Below, one piece after another: positions 49,601 to 61,248 of a stretch of 64,000 nt of DNA. The stretch is from the NCBI GenBank assembly GCA_019096065.1, contig JAGUCH010000001.1, positions 15,066,001 to 15,130,000 of the forward strand, written 5' to 3'. Position 1 is the first letter of the stretch. Every line of letters begins with the position of its first letter. Below the pieces are notes generated by a model. The model saw only the letters and a list, made by a program, of their open reading frames with translations, had not been told where the DNA came from and ran no database searches. Source of the DNA: Paracyclopina nana (taxonomy: Eukaryota > Arthropoda > Copepoda > Cyclopoida > Cyclopettidae). Both the position numbers and the translations under genes were made by a program.

Positions 49601-52600
49601 CATAGCACTATAATGGTAGGTTAGGACCCTTGTAGTGATAAAATATACTAAATATGACAATAGGCTTGGCTAAAGAATTTTTCTATTAAGAATATTGAAG
49701 CTGCATCTAATAGTTATTTTGCTCAGTATCTCTGGAAACAGATGACATAAAGACAAACTCAGTAAAGCTACAAACCCTTAGCTTTCCAACTTTTGAAATT
49801 AAAAAGCTGAAATATTTTTGGTTCTGGAGTTATAAGCCTTTAAACTAGTCCTATTTTATTAGCATGCATTACTCCTTAGAAGCAGCACTGTGGACAATCT
49901 TAATGATTAAAGAAATAGTCCAAAAATGGTGCTCATACTTTTCAAGTGCAGTGTGATAAGAAAAAAATCATTTTATCGGTTTACCCCAAAGTAAAACGAG
50001 AAATTGACCAAGAAAATAAAACGCAAAAATTCACACATAGGTGCGAATATTTTGCGATTTATCGATTTATCGTTTTAACGCTTTACCCATGCCCCCAACG
50101 CAAGAGATTGTTTAAAAATAACTGCACAAAGAGAGCGTTTTCCTTTTAGTACCTGAGGTGGGTAGTGGTAGGCTTGTACACGGTAAGTTTCCTTGAGCGG
50201 TTGGTAATCCTTGAACCAGGTCACTTTGGGCTTGGGCACGCCGAAAATCTCACACTCCACTTTGCCTCCGTTAACTCCAATCAAGTTGACATCAGTTGGA
50301 GCCTTAATGAATTCAGGATACTGCGCCATTACCATAATGACTGGCTGTGACATTTCTCCGTAATCATTTTTGGCATAGCACTCGTAGGTTCCAACATCGG
50401 CAGCGCAGAACGTGTTGATCTGCAGCTTGACAATTCCGTTGCGGCCGTAAGTGAACGAGTACTTGTCTCCAATCTCAATGTCTTGGCCCTCGAATTTGAA
50501 GGACACCGAAGGCATGGGAAAGCCATACAGGTTCCACGTGACGTCGGGACACGAGTTTTTCACTGCGTACTGAGTGATTTCCTCCTGCTTCAAGAAACGG
50601 GGCATGTGCGTGTATCCCTCGTAGGGCTCCTTGTAAATATCGAATCCAACGGGAAACCTTAAATGAAATATTTGCACTTAGCCGAATGAAAAACCAGGGG
50701 CACTAAGTGGCAGAAACGTGAGTAGCAGAATGGATCAGAATATTTTATGAGCCAAAGCCTCTTTTGGCTACTTTTCCCTTTTTGCTCAGAACCTCAGTAG
50801 CTTATGCGAAATTGAAAAGGCACTCCGAATCACAGCCTACCTGGTTGAAGTGCTCAGATCGAAAGCGGCTCCTTCCGGCAAAAATGGGCTGTCGGGGGCA
50901 ACATCATCAGCGAACAAAGACCGATGGCCCACGACATAGGGACTGGGGTCAGAGACACCGAAGCGATTCCTCACAGAGACCCTGAACCTGTAGTCTCTCA
51001 ACGGAGTCAATCCGTTGATGTCGCAAACGATGCCTCGCACTTCGTCGTAGACTTCATTCCAGTCGCCATCGGGATACTCGGCCATCTCGACCACATAGTA
51101 CGGGGCCAGATTTGGGCCCAGGGGAAGTGCAGGCTTCCAGGTCAGGGTGACACCAGTATCAGACATGGCCGTAATCAGGGGCTTGTCAGGCAAAGGCATT
51201 GGTAGGCCGGACACAGAATATTTGTCAAAGCCTTGGTAGCAATCACCCAAGCTTTGTCCAGGCCTCACTTCAAGTCCATCGTAAACGAGAGCAGCCTCGC
51301 AGTAAGCCTCGCCATGCTCGTTGAATACTCTGAGGCCGTAGGTTCCAATGTCCGATTCCTCCACAAAGGCCATGCTGAGCCTCAAAAGGCCGGATCTCTC
51401 GCGAGTCATATGGATTCTGCAAAATAAAAAAAGCACTGCTATGACTTCATCGTCCACTAGAAAGTTGGCTTCAATATCAAGACGCAAAATGATTATTTTA
51501 GGATCAGCGCATGTATTGGAGACATTATCGGGAACACTGAGCTTAACTTGAGTTGACGTCATTGTTTCACCTAAATGAGCCAATTTTGAAAAGATCTGAT
51601 TAAGGCTCGAATAGCTTATAGCCAGATCAATTAAGGTACCTGACTGAATCAAATGACTTTTTTTATACGATTACAAAATTCTAGGTCAAACATAAATTAA
51701 CTTAGCCAAGAGCTTTATAATCAGGTAGCTGACGTACATTACCTAGAAATGTATCGAAAAAAATACGTCGATTAGAATACTATGATCAAAGTTTCGGTGC
51801 ATCAAAAAAAAAAAAAAAAAAAACACAACCAAACAAGGGTTCAACTTCATCAAGGGAGAGCCAAATAAATTCCAGTCATTTTTGCCATACACTGGTATAA
51901 AGCTCACATTTTTTGGAAAGTTGACGAATAGCTATGACGCGAAAATATCAAGATGTGTTGCACTTTCATCCAATGAAGTACATGCTCACCTATCTGTGGG
52001 AAAGAGAGGCTTTCCCATGAAATACCATTCATATTCAGGCTCAGGAAATCCAGTGACCAAAGCAGTGAACCTAGCTGCCATTCCTCTGAAGACCATTTCA
52101 TCTCCAATCTTCTTAAGGAACTCGGGCGCATCGGATTTGCTCTTCTCGATGTATTCAACAATTTCCAAGTTAGCCTTGGTAGATCCGGAGCCTTCCTTGT
52201 TGGCTGCGAAGCATTCGTACACTCCAGCATCCGCCTCGGTCAGCTTTTTCACCAGCAGAGTACGAGTATTTCCATTGGTCTTGATCTTGTAGCGATTGCC
52301 ATCTTCAATGACTTTGCCGTTGAACTTCCACGTGATTTCAGGCTTTGGATTGCAGCCCACTTCACAGATAAAACGAGCATCGCAGTTCAAAAGCTGCTTC
52401 ACGTTGTTGAGCTGCCTTGAGAAATGAGGTGGCTTGAAGATCTTGTGGACCGTAACGTTGCAAATTCCAGTCTCCTTTCCCATTTCATTTTTCAAGTGGC
52501 ATTCATACTTGCCCGCATCTGACATCACTGTATTCACGACCTCGAGGCCAATCTGAAAAAGGGTAAAATAAAAAGTACGAATGGATAGAGTTGGGAACCT

Positions 52601-55600
52601 GAGCAAACAGGCCTTAACTACCTGCGCACTTTCTATATATGCAGGCTACTCCTATATCTAGATATAAGGAAGAAGGATAACTTACGAGTTCGCCATCGCT
52701 GAAAGCGTGTACTCTGTCTCCATGCAGACTTTGGCCATCCTTAGTCCAGCAAAACTCAGGAATAGGATTGCCCTTAATAGGAGTGGTGATTCTCAGTTTT
52801 TGGCCCTCATCCACAGCAACGTCTCCCAAGGGACGTCCAAATGATGGGCCCATTCTCTCCACGCCTTCCTTCAGCCTGGTCTTGATGGCCACATTGGCAT
52901 TGGAGCGAGCCATGCCCTCATCACTGAAAGCAATTGCAGTGTAGACGCCCTTATCGTCTCCCACCGTAGCGTCGAAAATGAGGCCAAAGGTTCCATCATC
53001 GTTGAGGAAGGACTTGACCCTAGAGCCATCGGGGGTCCACTCTTGCTCGTTCTTGAGCCATCTCACGCTTGGAGTGGGGTGACCGCTCATTTTGCCTAAA
53101 GCGTACGAATGACTCAACAAGTTTTGAAAAATATGCTAGGCTATGCAACTATCAAACAAAAGGAAAGAGAAGCAAGCCCATTTTACGTCAGCAGTAGCAT
53201 TTTCTTTAAAGGTCGCAGAAACAAAAGATTAATTAAGCTTGCTTCTTCGGAAAAAAAGTGTATTCTGTTTTCAGAAAAAATCCCCGAGCTAATCTCACGA
53301 GCATTGACATTTCCAAAACCTGATAATGAAGTACGTTCCAGACTGACGACGTTAGGAAAATATCATTACCTTCGAGCTTGATGGGTGATCCTTCGACAGC
53401 CTTAGCTGACCTCAAGAGGCTGGTGAATTTGGGCTCTTCCATGGGCTGAGTGACAGTAACATTACACGAAGTTTCAGCATCGCCAACATCGTTAAAGCCA
53501 CGAGCAGAGTAGACACCAGCATCAGACATGGCGCATTTTTCAATGACCAAAGTGCCACCTCCAGAGGCATCTTGACTGACGAGCACGCCTTTCCTCACCT
53601 GAAAAAATAGTCCTTCAAAACTCTGTTTCAACGGATTTTGAATTAAGGCTAACAAAGAGATTACCAGGGTAAAACATAGCTACTTTGGTTGGTTACATCT
53701 AGTACAGTCAGTTGATCAAGATAAATAAAAATATATAGTGTTTTACGAATAACCGGTGAAAGTACAAACCTTGATTTCATTTCCATCCCTGTACCACTTG
53801 ATGGTTGGAGCAGGAAAGCCAGAAATTTTGCACTGCAGGCGGAGGTCCTTCTTTCCAGGAATTGTCACCTCCTTGGGCTCAATTTCTTTGATCACTCTGG
53901 GGGCTTTGGGCTTTCCAAGGACATCAAGCATGGAGTCGGCCTTGGCCTCTCCGGCTGTATTCTTCACCAACAAAGTGTACTTGCCATTATCCTCGTCGCT
54001 AACTTTGGTGATTCTCAAGGTGGTCACCATGCCAAGGCCATCATCAGACTCCTCTTCAGTGATGATTACCCTCTCGCCATCAGCCTTGACCTCCTCACCT
54101 TCAAGCAGCCAAATGGCAGTGGGTGGAGGAGAGCCAGTGATCTTGGCAGTTAAAACGATCTCAGCTCCTTCCTTTGATTCTTGCATTTTGGGGAAGTCGG
54201 CCTCCACAGTTGGCACAACTTGGATAATTTGGAAGACAGCTGAGCTGGAGGCCTCACCGACCATATTGGTGGCCTTAAGCTCGATCTTTTGAAAAGAGAG
54301 AAAATTGGAATTCAATTGACCGCAATTGAAAATCCAACAAGCAATTAATATTTGACGATCGATAAAGGCATAACTTCAGCCATTATCTAAAGGCGAAGCA
54401 CGTGGCTGTCATACAGAAAGCCGATGATGAATCGCTTGAGGAAAACTTTTCTTGCAAGGTGGCAAATGAGAGCGTACGTACCTGACCGAAATCCTTCATG
54501 ATGATGTCCCTAACGGTGACCCTGTACCTAAATCCACCGTCCAGATTGGGCTCCTCCTCGAACAGGACACGTTTGCTCTTCTTGAGCTCAGCTCCGTCCC
54601 TCAGCCACACAACTTCTGGCCTTGGCGTACCACAAACAACAGCCTCGAATTTTTCGGTCGTTCCCAATTGGGTAGTAACATTTTGCAAACCCACTGGGAA
54701 GGTTGGAGGCTCGGTTACAATAGCCAACGAGCCCCTCTTAGCGGTGGCTCCAACTCTGTTTGCAGCCTTAATTTCGTACACTCCAGCATCTTCCAACGAG
54801 GCATCTTTGATGTTCAAAGTATGAAGCTCCCATTGATCATCACGGTCTACACCAACAGAAAACCTGGCAGAAAAAGAATACTTTTCAGTTACAAAACACA
54901 ATGCAGCATATGATCTAATGCTTCGTACTCCAGGCACAAATCCGCCAAAATCATCTAAAATATACACCACATATTGAAGTTCTCAATGCAGGAAATCTCC
55001 TTCGTATCGAGTCTTGAAACACAGTACAGCTTTTGAAAAGGAACATTTATAGGGAAAACAAAGTTTGGGGAAAAGACAGCATTGGCAGACAGGAAGAACG
55101 ATTAAACGTTCTCTTACCTCGCAAAGTTCTTGTCCTTGGGGTCGATTTTGACCTCTTTGGCTTCCTCACCTTCACCCTGAATTAGATTCCAAATGACATC
55201 AGCTCCAGGGAAGGCCCTTACCTTGAAGGTAAGCATAGCCACATCTCCAGGTCCGGCCTTAAACTCTTCGGAGCCCTGAATCTCAGGAGGGAATTGGATT
55301 TCCAGAGTGGCCTGAAATAGCCGTCGGTTAAAGAAGTAGCAGTGACAGTTGAACGGAACAGATGAAGCTAACTTTTACACCCGAGCTTCTTCTTGTAACT
55401 CAATCTTTTTCAAGCCGACGACGCTAACTTACAATGCAAAAAAGAATAATGGTTAGCAAATGCTTTCCTTTTCAAGTGATCATTGCCCTTTGAAGTCAGT
55501 GAGAAAAGGCAGCGTTATTTTACACAAATTTTCCCTTTCATTTGACTTGTAACGTGACACAGGAGAAACACGTGTGTGGACTGCTTTATTCTTCCAAAAA

Positions 55601-58600
55601 ATTCAAACACGGCTAATTTTTCCATTTTCTATTTGATCTTACTTTAAATAAGATTTGATGACTTGATGCAAAAGTGGCAATGTAAGAGTTGGTGAGACTG
55701 TGAAAAGTATCTTTAATCAATGAAAAAGAAAAGCACGAAAAATTTTACACCTGTGCGTAGCGTACTTTCACGCCAAAGCCATTTGGCAAAAATTAAATGC
55801 CTAAAAGTATTCTGCAATTCGTGTTTGATGCTGATTTCGCTATAAAAATAACCTACCATTATTAAGGTTTCCCCAGAGTTACTTCATTGTCTTCAAGCTT
55901 CAAGGTAAATTTAGCTCCAGGCAAAATTAATCGGTAATAGAAAATCAATTTGAGGGGTAACTACTGATCTAAATAGTAGACAACTAATCCCTACCAAGTT
56001 GCACTCAAGACTAAAAGCTGGACTGCAAAAGCTTGAAAGCTTCTTTCTGACTGCTCAGTCATATAGGTGATGGAACATTGTCACTGAACTGCAAAATATA
56101 CAGGGTGAGGCCAAAAACGAGCTCGAATTGGAAAGTGTTAAGTAGGGTCAAAAAAGTGACTGAAAGTAGCTAAAGGGGAGAGCAGTTGGAGTGTTGCATA
56201 CATCATTCAACCTTTTTTTTTGCTGAAAAATGCAGCAAGCATGTTTGATGTATTGACAGTGATGGGCTGGTGACTACTGACAAAAGAACTCCTCTTTATG
56301 CGTGTTCGACAAGCTTGTCACTAGCTTTTTTTGAGCCTCCAGCCAGGCCAATTAAATATTTCAAAGGTCTAATTTTTCTTGACGCTTCTCATCTTGTGGG
56401 CCGCCAAAAAGTAAATTTGGCCTCGTAAAAGCCTTTCTCTTTGGGTCATATTTAATGCTCGCCCGTGCAAAGCAGGCATTTTAAGCATAATCGTTTCTGC
56501 TAGATGCATCGTTTAGTAGCTATTTCTTTTATGCTAAATATTTTGAATTATAGTACTCTACTACATGTACCTCTTTTGAGCTTTCTCCATTTTCATTTTT
56601 CGCCACAACTTTGACCTTGCCGTAGTGATCTTCGTTGCAATCTTCGATGTCAATTCGGTACAGAAATTCATCTTCCTTGAAGGACACTTTGAAGTGGTCA
56701 TCATCCACTATCTCTTGGTCATTCAAGTACCTTCAAAGCAAGAGTCCAAATCATGCCTTTCATACAGAATTGAATTTGGGAGAAATTACCATTTGACTTC
56801 GGGAATCGGATCTCCTCGAATTTTCATATGGAAGAACGTTTTACCTCCTTTCTGGGCTTTCTTGTCCTTCAAGTCAGACATGCACTTTGGCACTTTGAGC
56901 TCATCAGTGGCTGAAATTTAAAATCAGGTCAACGAAACCATATCGATTCTAAAGGTGGAGAGACCTTTGAATACCAAGCTAGCTTTATAAAGTTACTACT
57001 CACAGTAAACCTTGAGGGTGGTGCCCACTTTCTTATCGCCAGCCCTGTTGGTAAACTCAGCCTGGAAGTTGCCTGCGTCGTCAGGGGTCACGCCCTGAAT
57101 GACGAGGTTATAAATCCCGTTGGTCTCAGTGATGGTGAAGTGACCATCCTTGGTGTCAATGGCCCCATTATCCTTGGTCCATTTGCACACTGGTTTGGGG
57201 TTGCCATCGCAAGGAATAGAAATGGTGTGAGTATCCCCCTCAAAAGCCTCCATATCATCAAGATCATCGCAAGATGGCTTAGCTGGAAAATCAATCTCAT
57301 TTAGCTGTAATGGCTCAATTAAAGGAAGATAGGTCGGGCGCCCGTCACACTTTCATGGAAATGAGCACTGGTCCGCAGCAAATGAGGCTAATTGATGCGA
57401 GAAAAAGGAAACGTATGCTTACTATTGACCCTAATGGTACACTTAGAGCTAGCAGTTCCCATATCGTTTGTAGCTTTCACTTCGTAGTCACCAGCGGAGC
57501 TCCTTGAGGCGCTGCTAATTGTCAGCATGTCAAATCCATTGGGATCCTTGGTGATCTTGAATCGAGAATCCTTGGTGATGTCACTGCCACCCTTATACCA
57601 GACCACATCGGGGGCTGGCAGGCAATTAACCTTCACTTTGAGGACAATCTAGAAGAAGAAGAAAGAAGTTTTCGTGTTACAATGGAGTAGATGCAAAGGA
57701 GGAGAAAGTCAAGTTCACTTCTTTCAAATGCACACACATCTTGAAAGAACTTTCCAATTACCTGTTTGCCCTCGTTGGCTTCCTGGTCACTCAATTTCGT
57801 CTCGAACTTGGGTAACATGAGAGCTTGGAGGCCAAAGAATTGGGACATCTCACCGTGAGGGTTCCTCGCAATAACTGCCCAGTTGCCATTGTCGTCCACA
57901 GAGGTTTTCTGGAATTGCAGCTCGAAAGTATCAGGGCTCAGCTTGACACTTTTCACCCTTGTGTCCTCCTTGATTGGTACACCGTCTTTGTACCAGGTGA
58001 GCTCAGGGTCGCCAGAGACTTTGGCCACAATCTTGAATGGAGCATCCACGCCCGTTTTCTGATCCTCGATCTTCTCCTGGAACTGGGGAGCTCCAGACAA
58101 ATTCAATTTGCCCTCGGTGGAAGTTTCGCCCAAGTCGTTGCTCAAGGTGACCTTGTAAGTACCCACATCCTCACCGGTCACCTTGTTGATGATCAAGGCC
58201 ACAGACTCGGAGTCGGGATAGACAAACTTGTGGCGGTCTCCAGCAGTGATTGGCTGCCCATCCTTGGTCCACTTGATATTAGGCCTACAAAAGGAGAATA
58301 TAGCGAAACGTAGCATTTTGAGAGCTTGTCAATGTGGGTTTCCGGTTTCGTTCAGGGAGAAAAATGGATCTCATTTGTTCGGCATATTGGTTCCAAAGAA
58401 AGTAGGTTTTCGGCTTCTCTTTATGCACAAAAAGTCGCTTTTCCAGATGGAAGACTTGAGCTGCTATCGTGTGTTGCCAAATATTGATGATGATGTCATT
58501 ATTACCTCGGGTAGCCTCTCATTTTGAGCTCCATCATGGCAGAGCCTCCCACAGAGGTGTCCGTGTCTCCCAAAGCAGCCAGGATTTTAGGGGGCTCGGG

Positions 58601-61248
58601 TTCCTGAAAGGTTGAAATAATTAGACGAGGCTAGAGGTCAAGTTTCTCCCAGAGAGCTGCAACCTTTAAAAGTTGAGTTACTCCTCCCTCCACAGAGAGC
58701 TCAGCTGAGCAGGAAATCTTGCCAGTCGAAGTGGAGGCCACGCAAGTATAGAGGCCAGCATCTTCGGGATTGATGTGCTGGAACACGAGAGCCAGGGTGT
58801 CCTCCTCGTCCTTGAAGAGCACCTTGAACCGATCTTCAGGGTCGAATTCCTGGCCTGATTTGAACCAGGTGAAAGTTGGCTCCTCACCAGGGGCCACTTT
58901 CCTCTCTCTCCCCTTGAGAAGAGCAAACACATCTTTCGCATCTACATAAAAAAGGGGCAAACTTGATGATAATCTGGAGGCCAAACATAAAGTAGCCTTC
59001 CTTAATGTGGCTTGGTTGCAAAATATGCTGTCAACTTGTGACATGCAGAGCATGCTTAATAATAGCATTCCCTGCGCTGGTTTCAAGTATCTGGCATAAT
59101 TAATTGCCGTATAATCTTTAAAAATATTTTTAGATAATTGGAGGAACATATCCAATGACCACTTCAGCTAACAGATGGTATAACATCGGCTTTTATGAAG
59201 CAGTTTGATCTAGTAGGAGCAGCCATAACGAGGCCAGACATTTGCTTTCCTCAAAATATTCCAATTTTGAAGCCGCCTCTATTCCACTTTTCCTCTTTTT
59301 CACTTTCAGGCTAACCTGGCCAAATATTATTTTTTTGTAGCTGCCAACTAGCTACTTTCTGACTTTCTGTTTTTTTCGGTAAATTTCGCAAGTCTTAACA
59401 AAAAAGCTGACCTGTCTCATGCTGAGATATCAGCTGACAGTAGTTGGCTAACAGCTGATGACATACCGAATATCGCGACGTATGCTTAAAGAGCACGTGC
59501 AAGTCGAGGCATGACTCGAGCGAGCGTATTTAACAAGCTATAGCGTTACTAGGATTAAGTTTTAAGAAATGCGTCATTTCCTATCGGTTAAAGCCATTTC
59601 ATAGGAAAAACGGCAAAAAAGTAAAAACCTACGTTAGGCCTGCGTTAGGCTATGAGCCAAGTACAGTGCTGCCAGATACGGCGGTTTTACACCGCAACGA
59701 CTACAGCGGCTAGTAGCGACTATTTTTGAGGAATGAGGATGCCCAGAAATAGGAAAAAATCGGCTTCTTTGACGAATTTGAGGCGTTTTTTCAGTTTCTT
59801 GACTTAGCGGCGTTTGTTTAATCAAGTTTGCTAAAACCAGGCTATTTTTGGCAAATTTTCGACTGCGCCGTCCCGGCTATTTTTAACAAAAGTGCGGCGT
59901 CTTTTCATGAAAAAAATCTGGCAGCGCAGGGCAGAGTGCAGCGACCAAAAACTCCATTTTTATGGTGTTCTTTAGCGGAAAGCCAGAAACAGCGTGAAAA
60001 CTCAATACTCAAAAGCTTCACCCAGAATCAAGGTACGGCATTTTTTCTCAAACCGGCGGAATTGTTTGGTGGTTATTTTGAATAGGTTTAATTTTTGATT
60101 TCGGCAGCAATTTTCAAAGTTTTTCAAATTTTAACAGCCTAATGCATCGTTGATGCTAAAAATACTCTAAGTGAATTAATTTCGTTACCCACCAAGAGCA
60201 CGTCAGATTTTGAGCAGCGAAAATAGTTTTTTTTTAAATGTGTCCTTTCTGCTCGTGTCTAAAAAAGAATTAAGGGCTATTTTCTCGCACGGAACGGAAA
60301 TATATATGTGTCACAATTAAGGAAAGCACAAGTCTACCTCATGTAATCCAAAAATTGAGCCTACCTTTTACAGTGACAGCGGAAATGCTCTCCTCGGAGC
60401 CAAAGCTGTTGGTCGCCACTGCAGTGTAAGATCCAGCATCTCCAGATTGGACCTTTTTGATGATGATTTCGTAGGTTCCATTGGGCCCGCCATCCCGATT
60501 CACGGACACTCGAGCATCCTCAGCCAAATCAACGCCGTCCTTGTAGCTATAAAAATGCAAGGTTTTCATCGCGACTGTCTCATGATTCTGCAGTTTGTGA
60601 AGCAACGTACAATTTCAATTCGGGATTGGGGTTTCCCTTCACGTGGAGGATCAATGAGGCAGTTGAGTCAGTAATCAGCTCGGCATTCCTCATTTTCACC
60701 AGGAACACAGGGTGGTTGGAGCTTTCTCGTTCCTTGCGCTCAGCAGCAGACACTGCAAGAAAGGTGAGTTAATTTCTAGAGTACTCCTTCGGGCGAGGAA
60801 TGTTTCATTGTCATAAGGCTGCTTGAAAGTAGTAGTACTTCCGCAAATTGATCCGGCCACACTTACGTTGATGGACTTCAAGTTGGGCAGAACAGGTGGC
60901 AACTTCGCCGTTGGCGTTGGTCACCCTGCACGTGTACTGTCCCTTGTCGTCATCCTTCACACTGGAAATCTCCAGGGTGAAGACGTTTTCTTTCGCCACA
61001 ATCTTGACCCTATCGGCCATGGCGTCCCCAATGGGCTTGTTGTCCTTCATCCAAGTCGCGGTCAGGCCAGTCAGTTTCATCTCGGTTGCGCATGAAAAAA
61101 CGGCAGTCTCTCCAGCTGGGAAAAGAGCATGAATTTTGCACAGATGAAAACGTGGAAGGGCATTGTACTTTTGTGCCATATATTAGCTTATGAGAAACTT
61201 ACGGTCGCAGAGTTGACCCTGGGCTTGTTTGGTGAAAACCAGCGCCAT
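40686..61248 (-). CDS. Unc-89: Unc-89/obscurin, giant sarcomeric M-line protein
   Basis: Thirty-three exons join with consistent phases from ATG 61248 to TAA at 40686, 2991 residues. Domain order: 18 Ig (I-set) domains with one FN3 before the 17th, kinase-like domain PK1 (about 1970-2270), a linker, Ig19, FN3-2, kinase-like domain PK2 (about 2690-2950) and a short tail. The paired Ig-FN3-kinase ends are specific to invertebrate UNC-89/obscurin, a muscle protein that organises the M-line and A-band. Other titin-like proteins (twitchin, projectin) have a single kinase. Both kinases lack catalytic residues (see separate entries). The protein starts directly with an Ig domain (MALVFTKQAQGQLCDPGETAVFSC-like join). 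The SH3-DH-PH module of worm and fly UNC-89 is absent, and only 2 kb of apparently empty DNA separates this start from the next gene. This may be a short isoform start or a truly reduced gene. Confidence 0.93.
40771..40786. repeat. (AAAG)n tract
   Basis: Four AAAG units just upstream (minus strand) of the last Unc-89 exon; on the minus strand they form the pyrimidine tract of its acceptor. Confidence 0.85.
41349..41977. other. Unc-89 intron 30
   Basis: 629-nt intron inside PK2. AT-rich, nothing recognised. Confidence 0.6.
42630..43160. other. Unc-89 intron 28
   Basis: 531-nt intron. Nothing recognised. Confidence 0.6.
43373..43850. other. Unc-89 intron 27
   Basis: 478-nt intron. Nothing recognised. 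Confidence 0.6.
44675..44698. repeat. Perfect short hairpin
   Basis: TCCCTACTGC, loop TGAG, GCAGTAGGGA: a 10-bp perfect inverted repeat with a 4-nt loop in Unc-89 intron 26. Confidence 0.8.
44995..45148. mobile_element. 154-bp MITE-like element with 32-bp terminal inverted repeats
   Basis: The left end (44995-45026, AGCCCGGTACCAACAAGG...CAGCATAGT) and the inverted right end (45117-45148, AGCCCGGTTCCAACACGG...CAGCATAGT) agree at about 28 of 32 positions. AAG follows the right end and precedes the left, a possible 3-bp target duplication. The inside holds a direct repeat (GCATAGTCAG, partly overlapping the left end) and no ORF. This is a non-autonomous DNA transposon; the superfamily is uncertain. 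A 17-bp match to one terminus occurs at 29012-29028. Confidence 0.72.
45479..46799 (-). other. Unc-89: Unc-89 exons 23-26: interkinase linker with EP repeat
   Basis: Exons: 46799-46596, 46509-46392, 46289-46137 and 45651-45479. The linker has a Glu-Pro repeat (DLEPEPEPEPKPAPEATEW), a Tyr-rich stretch and a charged helix, and exon 26 begins Ig19 (PFFREKPKDVALAEGEPLQLSC). Confidence 0.82.
46800..47005. other. Unc-89 intron 22
   Basis: 206-nt intron between the PK1 C-lobe exon and the linker exon. It contains no recognisable element. Confidence 0.6.
48760..48784. repeat. Short perfect hairpin
   Basis: AAGGCTATC TAAACAG GATAGCCTT, 9-bp stem and 7-nt loop, in Unc-89 intron 19. Confidence 0.75.
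49338..50093. mobile_element. 756-bp non-autonomous element with 141-bp inverted arms and 10-bp target duplication
   Basis: The left arm (49338-49478) and right arm (49953-50093, inverted) are equal in length (141 bp) and, by eye, about 80 percent identical. They run from GGCATTGGTAAAG / GGCATGGGTAAAG at the tips to CTTATCAC at the inner ends, through a well-kept core GGTCAATTTCTCGTTTT. The 474-bp interior has no convincing ORF. The ten bases CCAACGCAAG occur directly outside both ends (49327-49336 and 50095-50104), the signature of a target-site duplication. Long inverted repeats with 9-11 bp duplications are typical of Mutator-like or foldback elements. The arms contain internal GATAAATCG-type repeats. 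It sits in intron 19 of Unc-89. Confidence 0.85.
51417..51989. other. Unc-89 intron 17 with poly(A) tract
   Basis: 573-nt intron containing a 20-base run of A at 51804-51823. No other element is recognised. Confidence 0.6.
51804..51823. repeat. Poly(A) tract
   Basis: Twenty consecutive A in Unc-89 intron 17. Confidence 0.9.
55312..56570. other. Unc-89 intron 11
   Basis: 1.26-kb AT-rich intron. No coding exon or clear repeat is recognised. Confidence 0.6.
58942..60364. other. Unc-89 intron 4
   Basis: This 1.42-kb intron contains a probable hAT-like fragment at 59664-59929 and is otherwise AT-rich. Confidence 0.6.
59664..59929. mobile_element. Possible hAT-like MITE
   Basis: The left end CAGTGCTGCCAGAT (59664-59677) and the inverted right end CTGCGCTGCCAGAT (59916-59929) form a 14-bp imperfect terminal inverted repeat. 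CAGxG starts with GCTGCC are common in hAT elements. The interior has GCGGT/ACCGC and AAATAGCC-type inverted motifs and no ORF. An 8-bp target duplication is not clear, so this is tentative. Confidence 0.4.

Larger units (their letters stand above)
48502..50152. other. Unc-89 intron 19, carrying a transposon
   Basis: This 1.65-kb intron splits Ig18. It contains a 9-bp stem hairpin at 48760-48784 (AAGGCTATC, 7-nt loop, GATAGCCTT) and the 756-bp inverted-repeat element at 49338-50093. Confidence 0.7.
47006..50657 (-). other. Unc-89: Unc-89 exons 19-22: Ig17, Ig18 and pseudokinase PK1
   Basis: Exons: 50657-50153, 48501-48017, 47745-47322 and 47256-47006. PK1 starts with an intact glycine loop (EEIGRGTQGVTYFV) and a Lys in FAAKM. 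The catalytic loop reads GHLGLTPLDIL in place of HRDLKPEN (Asp to Gly, Lys to Thr, Asn to Asp), and the metal-binding DFG is DFS. The APE motif (VAPEIV) and C-lobe are well kept, ending at AL.HPWLQ. PK1 should therefore not transfer phosphate and is likely a scaffold, as inferred for PK1 of worm and fly UNC-89. Confidence 0.88.
50841..61248 (-). other. Unc-89: Unc-89 exons 1-18: Ig1-Ig16 and FN3-1
   Basis: Exons: 61248-61203, 61115-60867, 60752-60611, 60546-60365, 58941-58664, 58603-58506, 58284-57762, 57648-57423, 57282-57004, 56910-56790, 56730-56571, 55311-55118, 54863-54482, 54285-53770, 53598-53370, 53095-52686, 52552-51990 and 51416-50841. Each Ig shows the usual W in strand C (TATWMKD, IKWTKDG, VVWYKGG, VRWLKNE) and the D.G.Y segment in strand F (DKGQYTCRV, DAGVYECFA). 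Most Ig domains are split by an intron between strands, so exon and domain borders do not coincide. FN3-1 follows Ig16 (PDKPLITAMSDTGVTLTWKP, then NRFGVSDPSPY). Confidence 0.85.

Noticed and set aside
51804..51823. Poly(A) run as the tail of a SINE or processed copy
   Set aside because: No upstream retroposon body or target duplication could be seen.
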